Source: Candidatus Methylacidiphilales bacterium
GTDB lineage: Bacteria; Verrucomicrobiota; Verrucomicrobiia; Methylacidiphilales; JANWVL01
Direction of reading: 5' to 3'
DNA: 56,447 nucleotides
Assembly: GCA_025056655.1 (NCBI GenBank)
Contig: JANWVL010000076.1
Location: 1 to 56,447, forward strand
Of the stretch, positions 45,377-53,519 are shown one piece after another (the first letter of the stretch is position 1; the number at the start of each line of letters is the position of its first letter). Both the position numbers and the translations under genes were made by a program. Below the pieces are notes generated by a model. The model was given only the letters and a program-made list of their open reading frames with translations, was not told where the DNA came from and made no database searches.

Positions 45377-46456
45377 TCAATCACCAAACGACACCCCCAA
45401 ATCCCGCGCCATCTGCACCATCTGATGATCCACAGGCACTAACTTCAACTGCCCCACCGCCTCCGCAATCGACACATCCCCAATCATATAATTAAGATAA
45501 CTCACCATCCGCCCAAACTTCCCCTCCCTTATCAACTTCACCGCCGCACACCCAAAACGCGTCCCCAAAATCCGATCAAACGTCGTCGGATTCCCCCCCC
45601 GCTGCAAATGCCCCAACACCACTGCCCTCGCCTCCCGCCCCGTATTCTCCTGAATCGCCTCCGCTATCACCTGACTAATCCCCCCCAACCTCGCCTCCCC
45701 ACACCCTCGCATAGACCTCGTCACATAATCCCCCCCGATCGGCTTCGCCCCCTCCGCCACCACCATCATAATATACTCCGCCCCAGCATCCAACCGATCC
45801 CGCACATCCCTAAAAATCTTCTCATACGAAAACGGAATCTCAGGAATCAAAATAATATCCGCCCCACCCGCAATCCCCCCATACAACGCAATCCACCCCG
45901 CATACCGCCCCATTGCCTCCACAATCATCACCCTCTTATGGCTCGCAGCCGTAGTCTGCAAGCTATCCAACGCCCGCATCACACACTCCACCGCCGAATC
46001 AAAACCAAACGTCATCGCCGTCGCCGAAATATCATTATCAATCGTCTTCGGCACCCCCACAACCGGCACCCCCTCCTCAAACAACTGCTGAGCTGTCGTC
46101 AAAGACCCATCCCCACCCACCGCAATCAACGCATCCACCCCCAAATCCCTCAACGTCTGCTTAGCCTCCGCAATCACCTCAGCCGGCACCTTAGCCCTCT
46201 CCCCATGCCCCACCTTCGCCACAAAACGCCCCTTATTCGTCGTCCCAATAATCGTCCCCCCCGTGCTCATAATCCGCCGCGTATTCTCAGGCGTCAACAC
46301 CTTATAACGCACCGGCCGCAACAACCCCTCATACCCATCAATAAACCCTATCGTCTCCCACCCCAAACGATGCGCCGAATACACCGCAGACTGAATCACC
46401 GCATTCAACCCAGGACAATCCCCACCACTCGTCAATATACCAATACGCATAGACAT
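45377..46456 (-). CDS. pfkA: 6-phosphofructokinase
   Basis: 359 aa. Phosphorylates fructose-6-phosphate. TSGGDCPGLNAVI, GGDGS (114-118), PKTIDND (136-142), EAMGRYAGWIA and LGHLQRGGNP are present. Gly at the position equal to E. coli 104, with Lys at 124, is the combination seen in ATP-dependent actinobacterial PFKs; PPi-enzymes have Asp with Lys. ATP use is therefore favoured but not certain. AGGAG lies 8 nt before ATG 46456. The open frame continues for over 400 codons upstream antisense to the next gene; that extension is not coding. Confidence 0.93.
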   Translation of the reverse strand: MSMRIGILTSGGDCPGLNAVIQSAVYSAHRLGWETIGFIDGYEGLLRPVRYKVLTPENTRRIMSTGGTIIGTTNKGRFVAKVGHGERAKVPAEVIAEAKQTLRDLGVDALIAVGGDGSLTTAQQLFEEGVPVVGVPKTIDNDISATAMTFGFDSAVECVMRALDSLQTTAASHKRVMIVEAMGRYAGWIALYGGIAGGADIILIPEIPFSYEKIFRDVRDRLDAGAEYIMMVVAEGAKPIGGDYVTRSMRGCGEARLGGISQVIAEAIQENTGREARAVVLGHLQRGGNPTTFDRILGTRFGCAAVKLIREGKFGRMVSYLNYMIGDVSIAEAVGQLKLVPVDHQMVQMARDLGVSFGD

Positions 46457-46585
46457 ACCGCCCTCTCCTAGCAAACAAGCCTCCACACGCAAGCCATCTT
46501 CCACCCCACCCACCAAAAATTTTACCCCCACCCCCACCTCACCCCAAGCTTGTCGAAAGCCTCCACCACCCCTATCACTACCCCC

Positions 46586-48577
46586 GTGAAGAAAATCCTC
46601 ATATTCACCGCAGGCTTCGGCGAAGGCCACAACACCGCCGCCCGCAACATCCAACACGCCATCGAAACCATCGCCGGCACCGACGCCTCCGCCGACATCC
46701 ACGACCTCTTCCACACCTGCTACGGCAAATTCAACGACCTCATGCGCCGCCTCTACCTCACCGCCATCAACAAAACCCCACGCCTCTGGCAAACCATCTA
46801 CGACCTCCTCGACAACACCCCCATCCTCGAAAACAACCTCGCCACCCTCTCCCGCATGAAAGCCTCCCTCGCCAACCTCCTCCGCGAACACCAACCCGAC
46901 GCCATCGTCTCCACCTACCCCGTCTACAACTACCTCTTCAACGAACTCCGCCAAGAAGGCCACGCCCAAGAAATCACCCAATTCACCATCATCACCGACT
47001 CCATCTCCATCAACTCCCTCTGGTATCGCACCCCAAGCGACTACTTCCTCGTCCCCAACCAACAAACCGCCGACATCCTCCTCCGACAACACATCCCCCC
47101 ACACCAAATCCAAAACCTCGGCTTCCCCGTCCCCATCGAATTCGCCGACCCCCACCGCTTCCCCCCACTCCCCGACCTCACCCAACAAAACCCCCCACAC
47201 CCACGCATCCTCTACATCATCAACTCCGGCAAATCCAAAGCCCCACGCATCGTCAAAGAACTCCTCGAAAACCACACCTGGCACCTCACCATCGCCGTCG
47301 GCAAAGACCACCGCCTCCGCGAAACCATCCTCCACATCATCGATAAACTCCACGCCACCCACCGCGCAGACGTCCTCGGCTGGACAGACCAAATGCCACG
47401 CCTCCTCAAAACCCACCACTTCGTCGTCACCAAAGCCGGCGGCGCCACCATCCAAGAAGCCATCGCCGCCGCCTGCCCCATCATCATCAACCAAATCGTC
47501 CCAGGCCAAGAAGAAGGCAACTACGACCTCATCCGCCACCTCCAAGGCGGCATCCTCGCAGAAAAACCCTCCGACGTCGCCCGCCACATCACCCACGCCC
47601 TCCAACACAACGCCGCCCTCTGGAGCTACTGGCGCTCCAACCTCCAAAAAGCCGCACGCCCAGACGCCGCCCTCCGCATCGCCGAATTCATCCTCTCCCA
47701 CACCCCCTCCTCACCCCACCCTCACCCCACACCCCCCCCTACCCCTCCCCCCCACATCTCCACCCCCACCACCCACCCCTCCATCCTCCTCTGCGACTTC
47801 CACACCCACACCACCTACTCCGACGGCAAACTCACCATCCGCGAACTCGTCGACTTCTACGGCCAACGCCGCTTCGACTGCCTCGCCATCACCGACCACC
47901 TCTGCGACCCACGCCGCCTCATCGGCAAACTCTGCAACCTCACCGGCCTCGTCCTCCCCCCACACCAAATCCAAGACTACTTCGACACCATCGAAAAAGA
48001 AAAAAAACGCGCCTGGCAAAAATACTCCATGATCCTCCTCACCGGCATCGAATTCAACAAAGACGGCCTCACCCCCAAACAATCCGCTCACCTCCTCGGC
48101 CTCGACCTCACCCACCCCATCGACCCCTCCCTCTCCCTCAAAGACACCATCCACGCCATCCACGCCCAAGGCGCCCTCGCCGTCGCCTCCCACCCACACG
48201 AATTCCAATCCACCTGGGGCCGCAACACCCTCTACCTCTGGGAACACCTCGACGAATTCATCCCCCTCATCGACGCCTGGGAAATCGCCAACCGCGACGA
48301 CCTCTACACCCCCATCGGCCTCAAACGCCTCCCCTTCCTCGCCAACAGCGACTTCCACAAACCCAAACACATCCACTCCTGGAAAACCCTCCTCTACTGC
48401 GAAAAACACCCCGAAGCCATCAAACAATGCATCCGCGAAAACCTCAACATCGCCATCACCCTCTACCGCGGCCACCGCTTCACCCACCCCATCCCCCACC
48501 CCTTCCCCCCTTACACCCCACCCCCCACCACCCCCACCACCCCCACCACCCCACTCCCCCACCTCACCTACGCCTAA
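46586..48577 (+). CDS. MGDG-synthase-like glycosyltransferase fused to a PHP phosphoesterase
   Basis: About 663 aa from GTG 46586 (a TTG at 46550 is also in frame). Residues 1-370 form a GT-B glycosyltransferase with FTAGFGEGHNTAARN and the donor loop VTKAGGATIQEAI, ending IVPGQEEGNYDL, as in processive glucosyldiacylglycerol synthases. A Pro/His/Thr-rich linker of about 30 residues follows. A complete PHP domain (about 400-630) comes next: DFHTHTTYSDG, AITDH, GIEF, ASHPHEF and NSDFHKPK, so all metal ligands are kept. A second Pro/Thr-rich tail ends the protein. The combination is unfamiliar to me. Codons nearly all end in C. It diverges from pfkA and lies 4 bp before argS. Confidence 0.83.
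   Translation: MKKILIFTAGFGEGHNTAARNIQHAIETIAGTDASADIHDLFHTCYGKFNDLMRRLYLTAINKTPRLWQTIYDLLDNTPILENNLATLSRMKASLANLLREHQPDAIVSTYPVYNYLFNELRQEGHAQEITQFTIITDSISINSLWYRTPSDYFLVPNQQTADILLRQHIPPHQIQNLGFPVPIEFADPHRFPPLPDLTQQNPPHPRILYIINSGKSKAPRIVKELLENHTWHLTIAVGKDHRLRETILHIIDKLHATHRADVLGWTDQMPRLLKTHHFVVTKAGGATIQEAIAAACPIIINQIVPGQEEGNYDLIRHLQGGILAEKPSDVARHITHALQHNAALWSYWRSNLQKAARPDAALRIAEFILSHTPSSPHPHPTPPPTPPPHISTPTTHPSILLCDFHTHTTYSDGKLTIRELVDFYGQRRFDCLAITDHLCDPRRLIGKLCNLTGLVLPPHQIQDYFDTIEKEKKRAWQKYSMILLTGIEFNKDGLTPKQSAHLLGLDLTHPIDPSLSLKDTIHAIHAQGALAVASHPHEFQSTWGRNTLYLWEHLDEFIPLIDAWEIANRDDLYTPIGLKRLPFLANSDFHKPKHIHSWKTLLYCEKHPEAIKQCIRENLNIAITLYRGHRFTHPIPHPFPPYTPPPTTPTTPTTPLPHLTYA
47705..47775 (+). repeat. 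C-rich tract encoding the interdomain linker
   Basis: Runs of 4-8 C separated by A, T or CA encode the Pro-rich linker of the glycosyltransferase-PHP protein. The opposite strand contains many G4+ runs and fits the quadruplex pattern. A second tract, encoding the C-terminal tail, lies at 48485-48565. Confidence 0.6.
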
Positions 48578-48581
48578 AAAC

Positions 48582-50300
48582 ATGATCTCCCCACGCCACC
48601 ACCTCACCCAATGGCTCACCCAAGCCCTCCCCACCCTCCACCTCCACCACCTCCCCCCCACTCCCATCCAACCCTGCCCACACCCCGCCCACGGCGACTA
48701 CCAAACCAACCTCGCCCTCACCCACGCCAAAACCCTCTCCACCACCCCCACCTCCCTCGCCCACACCCTCATCCAAGCCCTACCCCCTCACCCCCTCTTC
48801 GAAACCCCACAAATCGCCGGCCCAGGCTTCATCAACTTCCGCCTCACCCCACACGGCATCCTCCACCTCCTCAACACCCACCACCACGACCCACGCCTCG
48901 GCATCCCCACCACCCCACACCCACGCCACATCATCATCGACTTCAGCAGCCCCAACGTCGCCAAAGAAATGCACATCGGCCACATCCGCAGCACCCTCCT
49001 CGGCGACGTCCTCGCACGCATCCTCACCTTCACCGGCCACCGCGTCACCCGCATCAACCACCTCGGCGACTGGGGCACCCAATTCGGCAAAATCCTCCTC
49101 GCCTACAAACGCTACGGCTCCCCACTCGCCCTCGAACAAAACCCCATCCCCCACCTCGAATCCCTCTACCAACGCATCACCCAAGAAGAAAAAACCGACC
49201 CCACCACCGCACAAGCCGCTCGCGACGAACTCGTCCGCCTCCAACGCGGCGACCCAGAAAACCTCGCCCTCTGGAAAACCTTCTGCCAACACACCCTCCG
49301 CACCCTCTTCCCCCTCTACGACCGCCTCGACATCCACTTCCACTTCATCCTCGGCGAAAGCTTCTACCACCCCTGGCTCCACGACACCGTCCAAGACCTC
49401 CTCTCCCTCGGCATCGCACGCCCAAGCCAAGGCGCCATCGCCATCTTCTTCGACGACGACCCCGACCTCCGCCACACCCCCATGCTCATCCAAAAAACCG
49501 ACGAAGGCTACCTCTACGCCACCACCGACCTCGCCGCACTCCGCTACCGCATCCTCACCCTCCACGCCGACGAAATCCTCTACGTCACCGACGGCCGCCA
49601 ACAACGCCACTTCCGCCAACTCTTCGCCGTCGCCCGACGCTGGCTCCCCTCCCACCCCGTCACCCTCCGCCACATCTGGTTCGGCACCATCCTCGGCCCA
49701 GACAAAAAACCCCTCAAAACCCGCGAAGGCACCCCCATCAAACTCCGCGACCTCCTCGACGAAGCCGAAACCCGCGCCCTCTCCCTCATCCGCCAAAAAC
49801 GCCCCGACCTCCCACCCGACCAACACACCCACATCGCCCGCACCATCGGCATCAGCGCCCTCAAATACGCCGACCTCGCCCAAAACCGCAACCTCGACTA
49901 CATCTTCGACTGGGACCGCCTCCTCGCCCTCGACGGCAACACCGCCCCCTACCTCCTCAACGCCTACGTCCGCATCGCCTCCATCTTCCGCAAAGCCCAC
50001 CTCACCCCACAACGCACCCCCATCCCCACCCTCCAACACCCCCTCGAAATCGCCCTCGCCAAAAAAATCCTCGCCTACGCAGACGCCCTCGACGACACCC
50101 TCCACGACTACCGCCCACACCTCCTCTGCACCTACCTCTACGAACTCGCCACCCTCTTCCACCAATACTACGAACACTGCCCCATCCTCAAAACCGAAGG
50201 CGACACCCGCACCACCCGCCTCTCCCTCTGCGCCTGGACCCGCGACACCCTCGCCCACGGCCTCTCCCTCCTCGGCATCCCCACCCTCGAAGAAATGTAA
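48582..50300 (+). CDS. argS: arginyl-tRNA synthetase
   Basis: 572 aa class I synthetase. The HIGH signature is in NVAKEMHIGHIRSTLLGDVLAR, followed by NHLGDWGTQFGKI. The usual KMSKS region is the ArgS-type relaxed form LKTREGTPIKLRDLLDEA, and the DALR anticodon domain closes the protein. Third codon positions are almost always C, so an antisense frame (48780-50321) and the +2 frame (48611-50452) are also open by accident. The gene starts 4 bp after the glycosyltransferase-PHP stop. Confidence 0.96.
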   Translation: MISPRHHLTQWLTQALPTLHLHHLPPTPIQPCPHPAHGDYQTNLALTHAKTLSTTPTSLAHTLIQALPPHPLFETPQIAGPGFINFRLTPHGILHLLNTHHHDPRLGIPTTPHPRHIIIDFSSPNVAKEMHIGHIRSTLLGDVLARILTFTGHRVTRINHLGDWGTQFGKILLAYKRYGSPLALEQNPIPHLESLYQRITQEEKTDPTTAQAARDELVRLQRGDPENLALWKTFCQHTLRTLFPLYDRLDIHFHFILGESFYHPWLHDTVQDLLSLGIARPSQGAIAIFFDDDPDLRHTPMLIQKTDEGYLYATTDLAALRYRILTLHADEILYVTDGRQQRHFRQLFAVARRWLPSHPVTLRHIWFGTILGPDKKPLKTREGTPIKLRDLLDEAETRALSLIRQKRPDLPPDQHTHIARTIGISALKYADLAQNRNLDYIFDWDRLLALDGNTAPYLLNAYVRIASIFRKAHLTPQRTPIPTLQHPLEIALAKKILAYADALDDTLHDYRPHLLCTYLYELATLFHQYYEHCPILKTEGDTRTTRLSLCAWTRDTLAHGLSLLGIPTLEEM

Positions 50301-50358
50301 CCCACAGACCCCCAACATCAATCAAACCCCAAAATCCCACACCACCCCCCCTTGAAGT

Positions 50359-50396
50359 GCGGTGTCAAGCGAGGCTTTTGCCTCGCGCGACACCGC
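50359..50396. repeat. long palindrome (REP-like) after argS, copy 1
   Basis: GCGGTGTC (50359-50366), two unpaired bases, GCGAGGC, loop TTTT, GCCTCGC, two unpaired bases, GACACCGC (50389-50396): a 15-bp stem with one symmetrical internal loop. Possible REP or MITE-like element; it may also act as an argS terminator hairpin. Confidence 0.75.
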
Positions 50397-50409
50397 TCTC
50401 CTTTGCACT

Positions 50410-50446
50410 GCGGTGGCAAGCAAGGCTCTGCCTTGTGCCACGCCGC
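50410..50446. repeat. long palindrome (REP-like) after argS, copy 2
   Basis: GGCA (415-418) plus CAAGGC (421-426) pair with GCCTTG (430-435) and TGCC (436-439) around a TCT loop, with flanking GCGG/CCGC arms; followed by TTTT. A diverged copy of the element 51 bp upstream, with compensatory changes in the arms. The T-run makes it terminator-like on the + strand. Confidence 0.7.
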
Positions 50447-50466
50447 TTTTAATATCAAGTCAAAAT

Positions 50467-50781
50467 CCTCCAATGCCGCATCAGAATCTTCCAATACTGC
50501 GCCAGAATCCTCCAATGCCGCATCAGAATCTTCCAATACCGCCTCAGAAACTTCCAATACCGCCTCAGAAACTTCCAATACCGCGCCAGAATCTTCCAAT
50601 ACCGCCCCAGAAACTTCCAATGCCGCCCCAGAAACTTCCAATGCCGCATCAGAATCTTCCAAGACCGCCTCAGAAACTTCCAATACCGCGCCAGAATCTT
50701 CCAATATTGCCCCAGAAACTTCCAATACTGCGTCAGAAACTTCCAATATCGCCTCCACAATCCTCAAGACCGCCTCAGCGC
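50467..50781. repeat. 21-bp minisatellite, about 15 units
   Basis: Tandem units close to CTTCCAATACCGCCTCAGAAA, each exactly 21 bp; the last unit is degenerate. Changes fall at a few positions (T/C at 2, A/G at 9, T/C at 10-11, A/C/G at 14, T/C at 15, A/T at 21). Because 21 is a multiple of three, frames stay open on both strands and would give heptad-repeat peptides. No start with SD or conserved flank supports coding. Confidence 0.9.
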
Positions 50782-50890
50782 CCTTTCATCTGCCTTCACA
50801 CACCCTCACAAAACCGACTTTTTACTATTTCAAACATAAAATCCCACCATTCCCCAATCCAGCAAACCCCTGAAGGGCCCGGTTCCCCCC

Positions 50891-51014
50891 GCGCCATCGG
50901 GGATTGGATCCGCGGACGCCGTGAAAGGCGTCCCTCCACTTGAAATGGAGGGCGCCGTTCCACCGGCGCCATGCGGGATTTCATTCGCGGACGCCGTGAA
51001 AGGCGTCCCTCCAC
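50891..51014. repeat. tandem 75-bp-period repeat with internal hairpin
   Basis: Two copies of a 49-bp core (50891-50939 and 50966-51014), 75 bp apart. Each holds GGACGCC-GTGAAA-GGCGTCC, a perfect 7-bp stem. The last 29 bases of the cores are identical. A dispersed intergenic repeat of this style is common in Verrucomicrobiota, by memory. Open frames across it are repeat artefacts. Confidence 0.8.
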
Positions 51015-51239
51015 AGGTCGGGGTGGAACCCGACCCTCCAGATGCTGAAAACGCCGGGTATTGGCCGGGCCGACAGCTCATCTCCCGCCCTCCTCCACGA
51101 TCCAGATTTTATCCCCAGTCAGACCGCCTCCCGCTCCTCAGCCGTCAACCTCAACTCCTCAAACACCACGGAGTTTGCGATGAGATGCTTTTGTATGTTC
51201 ACCAACTTGCCGGTTTGGAAAACGTTCCTTTGGCATCGG

Positions 51240-51821
51240 TCAACTGGGTCGGGAACTGAATGCAGCAAGGACGCCATCACGGATGTGCTTGTTGAACGTG
51301 GCTTGCGCGGCAAGCACACGGCATGGGCGTTTTTGCGGATTCAGCACGCCGACCGGCAACTTCAGTTCGTTCATCACCACCTGCACTGGCGCGAGGAGGT
51401 CAGAGTCACCGCTGATGATCACCGCGCACTCAAACCGCCGGTTGTAGGCGTCGCTCAACAATTGCGTCGCCAAATTCACGTCCGAGCCTTTTTCGTCGGT
51501 CTTGATTACCCACACAAAAGCTGTCTGACCGGGCTGCGGATCAGCCAGCCGCATCTGCACCGGGTGTGTAAGGAAATGGCCGTAGAAAATTTCCAGATTG
51601 GGGATCGTTTGCAATGCGCGCAGATAGGTTTGTTGTCGGCGTGACGCCTCGGGGTCATGGGCGCGCGAACTGATTCGGGCAGTGAAATATTTGATCCGCT
51701 CGATGCGATGTTGTGGCAGCATCAATGCGCATAGCCGGGCGATGTTCAGCCACTTGTAAGCAGTGCCCTTGACGCAGCCGTAATAGAGGTTGAACGCATC
51801 CACGTAAACGAACGTTTTCAT
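51240..51821 (-). CDS. NYN-domain (PIN-like) protein, probably frameshifted near its C-terminus
   Basis: 193 aa from ATG 51821. FVYVDAFNLYYG, EKGSDVNLATQLLSDAYN and VIISGDSDLLAPV carry the acidic residues of NYN/LabA nucleases, which act on RNA. The annotated frame ends at 51240 with an odd tail. Shifting frame near 51258 gives QFPTQLTDAKGTFSKPASW and a stop at 51199-51201, which resembles, from memory, the usual C-terminus of the family. A one-base deletion or a sequencing error is likely. The catalytic part is intact either way. Repeats flank it downstream. Possible roles are toxin-like or RNA decay; unknown. Confidence 0.72.
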   Translation of the reverse strand: MKTFVYVDAFNLYYGCVKGTAYKWLNIARLCALMLPQHRIERIKYFTARISSRAHDPEASRRQQTYLRALQTIPNLEIFYGHFLTHPVQMRLADPQPGQTAFVWVIKTDEKGSDVNLATQLLSDAYNRRFECAVIISGDSDLLAPVQVVMNELKLPVGVLNPQKRPCRVLAAQATFNKHIRDGVLAAFSSRPS

Positions 51822-51836
51822 CAGCACCCAACCCGC

Positions 51837-51870
51837 AAAAAACAGGGGTTGCGTTTTGCAACGCAGCCCC
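51837..51870 (-). terminator. terminator-like hairpin in the NYN gene leader
   Basis: On the minus strand GGGG-C-TGCGTT (51870-51860) pairs with AACGCA-A-CCCC (51855-51845) across a GCAA-containing loop and is followed by TGTTTTTT. This is an intrinsic terminator shape, only 15 nt before the NYN start codon. It could end transcripts arriving from the helicase genes or act as an attenuator. Confidence 0.5.
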
Positions 51871-51908
51871 GCGCCTTCGCTGTCAAAACGGGGAAGATTA
51901 TCAATGTC

Positions 51909-51937
51909 ATCGTTAACGATATCGGATAAAGTGTCAA
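51909..51937 (-). promoter_or_regulatory. candidate promoter with palindromic operator before NYN gene
   Basis: A perfect TTGACA lies at 51937-51932 on the minus strand. ATCGTTAACGAT, a perfect 12-bp palindrome (51920-51909), begins 11 bp downstream and would cover the -10 position (AACGAT at 17-bp spacing, poor match). Transcription from here would run through the leader hairpin into the NYN gene. Confidence 0.35.
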
Positions 51938-52301
51938 ACCTTCTCCTCAAGCGACATTGTCCATTTTTCATCTCGCACGTCACCCAAGCTTTTTTGAGCC
52001 AAGCTCAGACAATCGAAAAACGTCTCGACAAAATGCCTCCCAATCCCTTGCCATCACATTCCGCGCATGAGCTCCGACTCAAGCACTGTGACCATTGCCC
52101 CCGCTTCTTCCCGCAAGACTCTCAGGAATCAACACTCCGTAATTCCCCTGCTAAGTCGCTACTAAAAACGTCTCTCCATCCTTCCCGCCGGGTTTTCTCT
52201 CTTCAACATGTGATTGAGATTTTCCACTAACTCATCGTCCAAAAGGATAGCCAATTCAGGCCCTCACAAACCGACGTCTGCCAGTGTGCTCTTACCGCGC
52301 C
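51938..52301. other. intergenic stretch without a supported gene
   Basis: About 360 bp between the helicase stop and the NYN promoter. A 31-codon minus-strand fragment ending at about 52163 reads LAILLDDELVENLNHMLKRENPAGRMERRF in two pieces, with no credible start; it may be a remnant of a small protein. Plus-strand frames here lack motifs. No RNA gene is recognised. Confidence 0.4.
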
Positions 52302-53519
52302 TCACAGAAAATCCAACCCTGAAGACTCCCTCTCCGACGACTCCGGAGGAGCAGACTGAACTGACGCATGCTCAAAACGTTGTATCGTCAATCCTCGCTC
52401 CGCCTCCATCCGCTTCAAATCGGCCAATAACGGTATACTATCCCCAACCACAGTACTCATATACACCCAGCGCGTAGCTCGCGTAACAGCTACAAATAAC
52501 AAACGCCGCTGTCGTGCATCCGTTGTGCGCGGAAAAGATTCTGCCACCAGCCGCGGCAACAGCACCGAGTCAAACGTCAATCCCTTCGCACTGTGATATG
52601 TGATCAACTTCGGCCGACTCGACCCAAAATCCAGATTTTCCTGCGTCTCAACTTCAATTCCCGCCGCTGCCAACCCCTTTGCAAAACCAAACACCTGCCG
52701 CCGAAGCGGAAACAGCACCGCCACCCTCTGGTCTGTGAGCAGACGCTGACGAAGCACTTCAGTGAGCCGGCGTTTCTCGTCTTGAAACGATGCTGCCTCA
52801 TAGAGCAACGGCAGTTCTCGTTCCCTCTGCTCCGTGCGCACCTGTCGAAGATACTGTTCGCGTTCTGCAGCTTCCTGCAGAAATTGCGCCGCCAAGCGAG
52901 CCACAAAGGGCGAGCATCGATATGCATCCAAAAGCGTCATGTTGCGCCGACGTAGCCCTAAAGCATTAAGGATCTCTGTCTCGCAGCAGCCGCGCTCGTA
53001 AATTTGTTGCTTATGGTCCAGGCACACCGTCACGTGCCCAGCTATCCGCCGCAACATATCGAAGTTAGCAGACTCAAGGTCTTGCCCTTCGTCCACCAAC
53101 ACAAAATCGTATAGCGGTAATCGAACTGTGCCGCTTGCTATTCTCTGCGCGACAGCCGTCCGAATCGCCTCAAAATCCGGTCGCTTAGCTACCGCATCCC
53201 ACGGCACCCGTGAGTTGATATGGCGCTCATAAAAACCCTTGCACCAGTCGTCAAAAGTACTCACAACCTGTTCCGGCAACCCAAGCAACTCAAGAGCTGA
53301 GCGAAGATAATTCTTAAGCACACCCGTAAAAACCAAAATCCGAAAACGCCCATCTGTCGATCCTAGCCGGCGTCGCAACTCCACCGCTCGATGCAGCAAT
53401 ATCTGCGTTTTGCCCGAGCCCGGCGCACCGAATATCACTTGATGCTCAGTATGCGGCAAATCAATCGCACGAAGTTGTTCAAGCGTCAATTCATTCCGAG
53501 GAATTAGCCATGTGCTCAT
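52302..53519 (-). CDS. compact superfamily I (UvrD-like) helicase / ATPase
   Basis: 405 aa, about half the size of UvrD. Walker A is GAPGSGKT (31-38), motif II is VDEGQD (142-147), then DHKQQIY (motif III-like), LLDAYRCS (motif IV-like), YHSAKGLTFDSV (motif V) and LLFVAVTRAT (motif VI). Subdomains 1B and 2B are reduced or missing, and no nuclease domain is seen. Start and Hsp70 stop overlap as ATGA (53516-53519), so it is translated coupled to the chaperone. Likely a nucleic-acid-dependent ATPase; partner and substrate unknown. A defence role is possible but unproven. Confidence 0.85.
   Translation of the reverse strand: MSTWLIPRNELTLEQLRAIDLPHTEHQVIFGAPGSGKTQILLHRAVELRRRLGSTDGRFRILVFTGVLKNYLRSALELLGLPEQVVSTFDDWCKGFYERHINSRVPWDAVAKRPDFEAIRTAVAQRIASGTVRLPLYDFVLVDEGQDLESANFDMLRRIAGHVTVCLDHKQQIYERGCCETEILNALGLRRRNMTLLDAYRCSPFVARLAAQFLQEAAEREQYLRQVRTEQRERELPLLYEAASFQDEKRRLTEVLRQRLLTDQRVAVLFPLRRQVFGFAKGLAAAGIEVETQENLDFGSSRPKLITYHSAKGLTFDSVLLPRLVAESFPRTTDARQRRLLFVAVTRATRWVYMSTVVGDSIPLLADLKRMEAERGLTIQRFEHASVQSAPPESSERESSGLDFL

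Noticed and set aside
46457-47701. Long N-terminal extension of the pfkA frame, antisense to the glycosyltransferase-PHP gene
   Set aside because: The extension is low complexity and antisense to a gene with clear domains; a good SD and the family N-terminus set the pfkA start at 46456.
48780-50321. 513-codon minus-strand frame antisense to argS
   Set aside because: Val/Glu/Gly/Ala-rich antisense of C-biased codons, with no motif, no domain and no start signal.
48611-50452. 613-codon plus-strand frame overlapping argS
   Set aside because: It is made almost wholly of Pro, Arg and His, the +2 reading of C-ending argS codons. Lack of T removes stops. argS is unmistakable in the other frame.
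50467-50781. Possible CRISPR array
   Set aside because: Units are contiguous 21-mers with no spacers and no cas genes in the window.
50352-50943. Plus-strand and minus-strand frames across the minisatellite encoding heptad repeats
   Set aside because: Open only because the 21-bp unit keeps frame; several frames are equally open, and they run through palindromic repeats.
51856-52230. 124-codon plus-strand frame antisense to the NYN leader
   Set aside because: It covers the promoter and terminator-like hairpin region, has no motif and lacks an SD.
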